Part shown: positions 59,194-64,000 of the stretch, in pieces
How positions within the stretch are numbered: the stretch's first letter is position 1
Layout of the letters: each line of letters opens with the position of its first letter
NCBI GenBank assembly: GCA_900315435.1
Contig: OMYY01000010.1
Coordinates: 1-64,000 of the forward strand
DNA length: 64,000 nt
Reading direction: 5' to 3'
DNA from: an uncultured Spirochaetaceae bacterium
GTDB lineage: Bacteria; Spirochaetota; Spirochaetia; Sphaerochaetales; Sphaerochaetaceae
Notes under the pieces: model-generated
The model's database searches: none
The model's input: the letters and a program-made list of their open reading frames with translations, nothing else
What the model was told of the DNA's origin: nothing
Made by a program: the position numbers and the translations under genes

Positions 59194-60372
59194 TCATTCG
59201 CAAACCGGCAGGTCGCTTTGCCTTCTGCTGAGTTCCGGATGGGCTTGGTAGAAGGCCTTTTTGAAACCGTACATCGAAGCATCCAGCTTCTTGATGAACT
59301 GGTCCATGCTCATGCCCGTCTCGTAGAGGCCCATGCCATAGGACAGGGAGAGCATGTAAGGTCGGGAGTTGCTGGCATTGAATTGCTCGACGCCCCGGCC
59401 AATGGCTTCGATCTGGCGCTCGAGCTCCTCCTTGCTGGCGTTGGCGGTCAGCAGGATGAACTCGTCCCCCGCATATCGGATGACGATGGTGCCGACCTTC
59501 ATGGTCGAGCGAAAGATGTTCGCCAGGTCGACAAGGGCGGAGTCTCCCGCCACATGGCCGAAGGAATCGTTGATGTTCTTGAACATGTTGACGTCGACCA
59601 TCAGCCCCCCGATCCGGGTACGTTTGCCTTTCTTCACCAGCAGGTCCTCGAGACAATCCAGATACGTGCGGTTGTACAACCCTGTCAGGTCATCGGTGAA
59701 GGAGAGTTCGTTCTGCAGGCAGAGGGCGATGCCGGCGATGCCAATGGCGGTACCTGCCCATCCCACGGACAGTCCGGGCACGATGATATGGACCAAATAG
59801 CCGAGGATGATGGGAAAGAGGAACACGGAGACCGGGAAGAACTCCAGATGGCCGTTCTCCTTGAGAAACCGATGGTAGACGACAATGCTATAGGCCAAGC
59901 CGTAGGCGGCAACTAGGTGATAGAGCGGGAAGACCGGGCCGTAGTGGAACCATCCCTGCCCGTCGATGGAGAAAAGGAAAGAAAAACGCAGATTAAGGAG
60001 CGTGAGGATGCAGACGGTACCGGCGGGAATCAAAACGGGAAGCGTTTTCCGGATGATGGTTGCCTGGTCGTTTCGATAGAGATGGGCGCAGAGGAAGGCA
60101 TTCCACAGCACGACAACCGCCAGGAACAGGATGTATATGACGGTGTCCAATGCGAGAGCGATGGCCCGGACAGGCACGGACGGATTGCCGTCGATGCTCC
60201 AGACGGCCAAGTCTCCTAGGCAGGCGACGGCACACAGCAGGGTGCTGTATGTGAAGATCCTATTTTTCAACGTGTGGTTGGCCAGTCTTGTGCGCAGGCA
60301 AACAAAAACAAGCATGAGCAATATGCAGCCCATGATGTCGGCGGCACAAATGGCATACAGGTGCAACTGCAT
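59194..60372 (-). CDS. Membrane diguanylate cyclase with AGDEF active site
   Basis: 392 residues. About seven hydrophobic segments (residues 1-220) form a 7TM-like membrane sensor of unknown ligand. The C-terminal GGDEF domain has FTDDLTGLYNRTYLD, NMFKNINDSFGHVAGDSAL and, in place of GGDEF, RYAGDEF (about 297-303). AGDEF variants have been reported as active cyclases. The usual RxxD inhibitory site upstream is absent (KVGT occupies its place). The start at 60372 follows GAGGGGGAAAAGG. Confidence 0.85.
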   Translation of the reverse strand: MQLHLYAICAADIMGCILLMLVFVCLRTRLANHTLKNRIFTYSTLLCAVACLGDLAVWSIDGNPSVPVRAIALALDTVIYILFLAVVVLWNAFLCAHLYRNDQATIIRKTLPVLIPAGTVCILTLLNLRFSFLFSIDGQGWFHYGPVFPLYHLVAAYGLAYSIVVYHRFLKENGHLEFFPVSVFLFPIILGYLVHIIVPGLSVGWAGTAIGIAGIALCLQNELSFTDDLTGLYNRTYLDCLEDLLVKKGKRTRIGGLMVDVNMFKNINDSFGHVAGDSALVDLANIFRSTMKVGTIVIRYAGDEFILLTANASKEELERQIEAIGRGVEQFNASNSRPYMLSLSYGMGLYETGMSMDQFIKKLDASMYGFKKAFYQAHPELSRRQSDLPVCE

Positions 60373-60566
60373 GTCCTTTTCCCCCTCAGATATTGTGGTT
60401 TCATTATACAAAGAGAATGGATGGGTGTCACCATGCAAAACACATTTCTGGAACCGAAAAATGCCAAGTCGTGGAAATGGCGTAGGAGACAGGTTGTCCT
60501 GGCGGAAAAATGGGCTGGACCATACGATATGTCTGGGTATGGTTCGGTTCTTCTTGCCAGAGTGCT

Positions 60567-60586
60567 TATAATATGATAAGTATCAT
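60567..60586 (+). promoter_or_regulatory. Promoter -10 and inverted repeat before the TerB-type operon
   Basis: TATAAT (60567-60572) is a consensus -10 without a clear -35. ATGATA-AG-TATCAT (60573-60586) is a perfect inverted repeat directly downstream of it, where a bound regulator would block initiation. No regulator gene lies next to it on this side; one may lie beyond the window, or a protein of the operon may bind it. Confidence 0.5.
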
Positions 60587-60603
60587 ACACGGGAGCTGGT
60601 GCC

Positions 60604-62352
60604 ATGATGCGGTTGGCTGATGTAGAACGTTACGCGGAGTATACCTATCATGCGCATGTGCTGCACAGGGGGGCCCAGTGGCCCGGCTTCTCCGTCATCA
60701 CCGCTCCCGGATCTGGCGAGTGGGTGGCGGTCCTGATACGCAAGCGAGATCCTGCGACCGACGAGCTGACGGAATGCTGCGACATCAAGTGCGGGAACGC
60801 GCCGCTTGCCGCCTCGCACGAAGATTGCTTGGGTTTGCCGCATCACATGCACGGGTTTCCATGGATCGGGGTGAGATTGGGCACGGACTGCGAGCCATCG
60901 GTCGTCCGTTCGCTTCTGTCCCGCGCGATGCAGCAGGCCAGCCAGCATGGTGCGGTGGTGACGCTTGTCCAGCCCGCGCTTTTCACCGAGACCCCCATTC
61001 CCCGGCAGGAGGATATTCCCCACCGGATACGGAGCATGTACCAGATCTACTTCCGGGGTGACGGATCCCCTTATCAACATTGGAAGAACTTCTATCTGAT
61101 GGCGCTCTGCATGAAAGACTACGAGGACGACGTCCCGTGGGATACTGCCCCGACGATTCCGTACCCCACCTACTATGACCTCAGCCCGAAGGCCGCCAGA
61201 GGATATTTTTCCTGGCGTGCCAAGGTGCGTAACGGGCAATATCCGACCGCGCCCATCACGTTCCAACGGATCTACCAGTACGAGCTCCTCAATGGAATCG
61301 GGTCCACGACCGCAGAAGGATGCCTCGAGCTGATGCGACGCTTTGACGAGGGTTATTACCAAATCCGCCCGGATGAAGGACAAGCAAGGAACACGCTTCG
61401 ATGGTGGATGTTCGGCTACGCGGTCATGCACAAGCTGCCTGCGGAACCCTACCAGGACGTCCAGCTCAAGAAGTGGGACCAGACGCTGATGGCGCTTTCC
61501 GACGGGAACGACCACGAAATCTGCCAGGCGCTCGCCTTCCTCGGAAACGAGTCACTCCTCCGATCCCCTGTGATTGCCGGAGGGGTAGAGGAGGGCGAGC
61601 ATCTGTTCGCCGAGGCATGGAGGAAGATGAACGCGGAACTGCGGCTTTTCCCCAAGTGTTTCGGAAAACCGAAACACTCGTTCTGGTTCCCGCTAGGCGG
61701 GGCGCTGGTCAACGAGAAGGAGACATTCGATGCGGAGAGCTATCAGCTGAACCCCTTCCGAAGCTATCAGTACAAGCACGGCAAATGGATCCAGACCGCC
61801 TACAACCGGATGGATGCGGATTTGCAGCCGATCCGCTCCTTGGCGCACGCTGCCGACCGGATGTTCCGTTCCTATCTGAAACGGGGACGGGCGCTGAAGA
61901 TGAAGGAGGATGATGGCTGGGCATGCTCCTGCATCCAGGAGGTCATCGACCAGGACCGCAAGGAGAAACTTGCGGCATCGAGACCCTGCATCACCATCGA
62001 CCTGTCCGGGCTCAGCCAGATCCGCAGCGATTCCTACGAGACCCGGGACAGCCTGTTGACCGAGTCGGAACTGGAGGATGTAACGGATGCGCCTGTCCCC
62101 GCCGCAGGTTCCAGCGGGACGGCACTGGATGCACCCTACCTGCAGGTGCTTGCCACCTTGCTGGCGGGTAAGGATCCGGGCGAGTTGCTGAGGAACCACC
62201 ACCTGAAACCCAGCATGGTGGCGGATGTGGTCAACGAGGCGTTTCTGGACCGCGTCGGAGATACCGTGGTCACCTGTGAAGAGGACCGGCTGGTCCTGAT
62301 GGAAGATTACCGGGAGGACCTCAGGGCCATCCTGAGGAACGATAGAGCATGA
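60604..62352 (+). CDS. TerB_N / TerB_C domain protein, first gene of a candidate stress or defence operon
   Basis: 582 residues. The region from about 140 to 300 has SPYQHWKNFYLMALCMKDYE, PTYYDLSPKAARGYFSWRAK, QYELLNGIGSTTAEGCLELM and NTLRWWMFGYAVMHKLP, which match the TerB_N domain. The C-terminal VVNEAFLDRVGDTVVTCEED, then LVLMEDYREDLRAIL, matches TerB_C. No central TerB metal domain with clear acidic motifs was recognised. GGGAG precedes ATGATG. The stop overlaps the next gene (ATGA). TerB-related domains occur in tellurite-type and phage-defence-linked clusters; biochemical role unknown. Confidence 0.75.
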   Translation: MMRLADVERYAEYTYHAHVLHRGAQWPGFSVITAPGSGEWVAVLIRKRDPATDELTECCDIKCGNAPLAASHEDCLGLPHHMHGFPWIGVRLGTDCEPSVVRSLLSRAMQQASQHGAVVTLVQPALFTETPIPRQEDIPHRIRSMYQIYFRGDGSPYQHWKNFYLMALCMKDYEDDVPWDTAPTIPYPTYYDLSPKAARGYFSWRAKVRNGQYPTAPITFQRIYQYELLNGIGSTTAEGCLELMRRFDEGYYQIRPDEGQARNTLRWWMFGYAVMHKLPAEPYQDVQLKKWDQTLMALSDGNDHEICQALAFLGNESLLRSPVIAGGVEEGEHLFAEAWRKMNAELRLFPKCFGKPKHSFWFPLGGALVNEKETFDAESYQLNPFRSYQYKHGKWIQTAYNRMDADLQPIRSLAHAADRMFRSYLKRGRALKMKEDDGWACSCIQEVIDQDRKEKLAASRPCITIDLSGLSQIRSDSYETRDSLLTESELEDVTDAPVPAAGSSGTALDAPYLQVLATLLAGKDPGELLRNHHLKPSMVADVVNEAFLDRVGDTVVTCEEDRLVLMEDYREDLRAILRNDRA

Positions 62353-63680
62353 GTGAACAGAAGAAGGCGGTACCCAGACGTATCGCGCAGACGGTTGTCA
62401 ATTCCCTGAAGGGAGGAGTGGTGCCCCGTATCGGGCTCCCCTACATCACGGTCGGAAGGAAACTGGAGATCCAGGCGTTGCTGCATGATGTGGATAGCAT
62501 CTCTGCTGGCGGGTCCTCGTTCCGTTTCATCGTCGGACGCTATGGGGCTGGCAAGAGTTTTCTGCTGCAGACCCTCAGGAACTATGCGATGGACAAAGGC
62601 TTCATCGTCATGGACGCGGACCTTTCACCGGAGCGCAAGCTTCACGGCTCTTCCGGACAAGGGCTTGCCACCTACCGGGAGTTGGTTGCCAACCTTTCGA
62701 CCAAGACCAAGCCGGAGGGGGGCGCGCTCACCTTGATTCTCGACCGCTGGATCAGCGCCGCGGAAACCAAAGCGGCCACGGAGAACGGGCTTCCGATGGA
62801 CGATCCCGCCTTCTCCCAGGCGGTGGACAAAGAGATTCTCGCAGTCACCTCCTCCCTCGGGGAGATGGTCCACGGTTTTGATTTCGCCCGTCTGCTTTCG
62901 TCGTACTACCATGCCTATCTGGAGGGGAACGACGAGAAGAAGGATGCCGTGGTCCGTTGGTTCCGGGGCGAGTACGAGACCAAAAGGGAGGCCCGGCAGG
63001 AACTTGGGGTGAACATCATCATCACCGATGACGACTGGTACGACTATCTGAAACTCTTCGCCCTTTTCTTCCGCCTTGCCGGTTACCAGGGAATGCTGGT
63101 CATGGTCGACGAGCTGATCAACATCGCCAAGATTCCCAACTCACAGAGCAGACAGTACAACTACGAGAAGCTTCTGGCCATGTACAATGACGCATTGCAG
63201 GGCAAGGCACGGTATATCGGATTCCTGATGGGAGCGACTCCTGAGACCTTGGAGGACCGCCGGCGGGGTATCTACAGCTATGAGGCGCTCCGCTCGCGTC
63301 TGACCGAAGGCCGCTTCTCCCAACCGGGAGCGCGGGACCTTCTGGCTCCGGTAATCCGTCTCGACCCCCTTTCTCCTGAGGAGATGGTGGTGCTCTGTGG
63401 CAAACTGGCAGATATCCACAGCGGTCTGTACGGCTACCAGAGCCACATCGGCGACAAGGAAATCGCCGCTTTCATCAAGCTTGAGTACGAGCGTATCGGC
63501 AGCGACCAGCACATCACTCCACGTGAGGTCATCCGCGACTTCATCGAGTTGCTCGATCTGCTGTACCAGCATCCGGATATGCGGATGGAGAGCCTGCTCA
63601 AGTCCGAAGATTTCACCTTTGCCAAATCCGGGGCTGTCGACGACGAGGCGTCCGGGGACTACAAGACCTTCTCGGTCTGA
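62349..63680 (+). CDS. DUF2791 / BrxD-like P-loop ATPase
   Basis: 443 residues. The N-terminus (RRIAQTVVNSLKGGVVPRIG, then YITVGRKLEIQALLHDVD) and Walker A GRYGAGKSF (63-71) are hallmarks of the DUF2791 family that includes BrxD of BREX systems. Walker B is GMLVMVDELINI (about 248-259), followed by YNYEKLLAMYNDALQGKARY, FLMGATPETLEDRRRGIYSY and an arginine-rich SRLTEGRFS. The first gene's stop overlaps its start by four bases, and the helicase starts eight bases after its stop. This ATPase and an Lhr-like helicase (BrxHI) are known as accessory partners; here they occur with a TerB-type protein and no BREX core in view. Confidence 0.82.
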   Translation: MSEQKKAVPRRIAQTVVNSLKGGVVPRIGLPYITVGRKLEIQALLHDVDSISAGGSSFRFIVGRYGAGKSFLLQTLRNYAMDKGFIVMDADLSPERKLHGSSGQGLATYRELVANLSTKTKPEGGALTLILDRWISAAETKAATENGLPMDDPAFSQAVDKEILAVTSSLGEMVHGFDFARLLSSYYHAYLEGNDEKKDAVVRWFRGEYETKREARQELGVNIIITDDDWYDYLKLFALFFRLAGYQGMLVMVDELINIAKIPNSQSRQYNYEKLLAMYNDALQGKARYIGFLMGATPETLEDRRRGIYSYEALRSRLTEGRFSQPGARDLLAPVIRLDPLSPEEMVVLCGKLADIHSGLYGYQSHIGDKEIAAFIKLEYERIGSDQHITPREVIRDFIELLDLLYQHPDMRMESLLKSEDFTFAKSGAVDDEASGDYKTFSV

Positions 63681-63688
63681 GGTAGAAG

Positions 63689-64000
63689 ATGGACGTTTTT
63701 TCCCGCTATGCCCCCTTCATCCAGGACGCTATCTACAAAAGCGGGTGGAATGCTCTCAGGGCGGTGCAGAATGCCGCTGGCGAGGTGCTGTTTGGCAGCG
63801 ACGACAACCTGCTGTTGACGGCCTCGACCGCCAGCGGCAAGACCGAAGCGGTCTTCTTCCCGATTCTCACGTTGCTTGAGGAAGACCCTTCTTCCACCAT
63901 CGGCGTGCTCTATATCGCCCCATTGAAGGCCTTGATCAACGACCAGTTCGAGCGGCTTGGCGAGCTTTGCGAGAATCATGGCATCCCGGTGACCCGTTGG
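63689..64000 (+). CDS. DEAD/DEAH superfamily 2 helicase, N-terminal part (cut by window end)
   Basis: The first 104 residues are present and the gene runs off the window. Motif I is LLLTASTASGKTEAVFFPIL and motif Ia VLYIAPLKALINDQFERLGE, the pattern of Lhr-like and BrxHI-like helicases. It starts eight bases after the ATPase gene, so the three genes form one operon. The usual length of this helicase type (700-1600 residues) means that 2-5 kb of the operon lies outside the window, possibly with further partners such as nucleases. Confidence 0.82.
   Translation, partial: MDVFSRYAPFIQDAIYKSGWNALRAVQNAAGEVLFGSDDNLLLTASTASGKTEAVFFPILTLLEEDPSSTIGVLYIAPLKALINDQFERLGELCENHGIPVTRW

Noticed and set aside
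57238-59916. Plus-strand open frame of 892 codons opposite the flavoprotein and diguanylate cyclase genes
   Set aside because: It mirrors the flavoprotein gene, whose FMN and FAD motifs are unmistakable. The frame has low-complexity G/V/D content and no ribosome site.
60604-64000. Complete BREX system
   Set aside because: Only BrxD-like and BrxHI-like proteins are visible. No BrxA, BrxB, BrxC, methyltransferase or PglZ gene is in the window, so the BREX label is not justified.

Overview
The window looks like a chromosomal segment of a Gram-negative, sugar-fermenting anaerobe, most probably a spirochaete of the Sphaerochaeta/Treponema type. The basis is inference: GC is moderate to high, the four solute-binding proteins have signal peptides ending in short FAQG/FANG-like motifs, and the gene set is dominated by sugar ABC importers, aldolases and sugar kinases, with two MATE pumps, an Fe/Zn-type ZnuABC system and remnants of a TolC-like protein. 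No rRNA, tRNA, CRISPR array, integrase or transposase was recognised.

Layout. 0-7.7 kb: the tail of an AAA/PD-(D/E)XK-type protein, a decayed exported-protein gene, a MATE pump, a TolC remnant, and a TetR-controlled pair of ABC exporters. 8-13.1 kb: a GntR regulator with a PfkB kinase, an acetyltransferase, a Bcp peroxiredoxin, a small winged-helix protein, a GH28 pectinase-like enzyme and a DUF1304 membrane protein. 13.2-21.7 kb: a class II aldolase divergent from a sugar-importer operon (binding protein, two permeases, SorC regulator, PfkB kinase, small P-loop kinase, aldolase, second PfkB kinase). 22-33.7 kb: two AfuABC-like importers, the first headed by a third class II aldolase, the second followed by a P-loop kinase and a GmhA-like SIS isomerase, with a ROK repressor between them. 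34.3-42.9 kb: an FGGY kinase and a minus-strand operon of binding protein, two permeases, YesMN-type two-component system and a CE15-like esterase. 43-50.8 kb: a MarR regulator with a four-domain CoA-disulfide-reductase/rhodanese/TusA/DsrE fusion, a second MATE pump behind a terminator-bearing leader, a MORN-like repeat protein and a DUF4965 glutaminase-like protein. 51-57.1 kb: an AAA-ATPase/TOPRIM-like pair (candidate defence module), then a Fur-family regulator and znuACB, overlapped by a convergent TetR gene. 57.2-60.4 kb: an FMN/FAD reductase and a diguanylate cyclase. 60.6-64.0 kb: a tightly coupled TerB_N/TerB_C protein, a DUF2791 (BrxD-like) ATPase and the start of a DEAD/DEAH helicase, cut by the window edge.

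How the genes fit together. The central 30 kb is a carbohydrate island. Importers bring in sugars or sugar phosphates, PfkB, FGGY and P-loop kinases phosphorylate them, an isomerase rearranges one, and three class II aldolases split bisphosphates into trioses. Regulators (GntR, SorC, ROK, YesMN) lie inside or beside the operons they probably control. In all four importers a strong hairpin lies between the binding-protein gene and the first permease gene. Two of the four operons have no ATPase gene and probably borrow one.

Most interesting are the two candidate defence or stress cassettes (51.0-52.9 kb and 60.6 kb to the window end), each preceded by an inverted repeat at its promoter, the terminator in the MATE leader at 47.7 kb, and at least six decayed genes.
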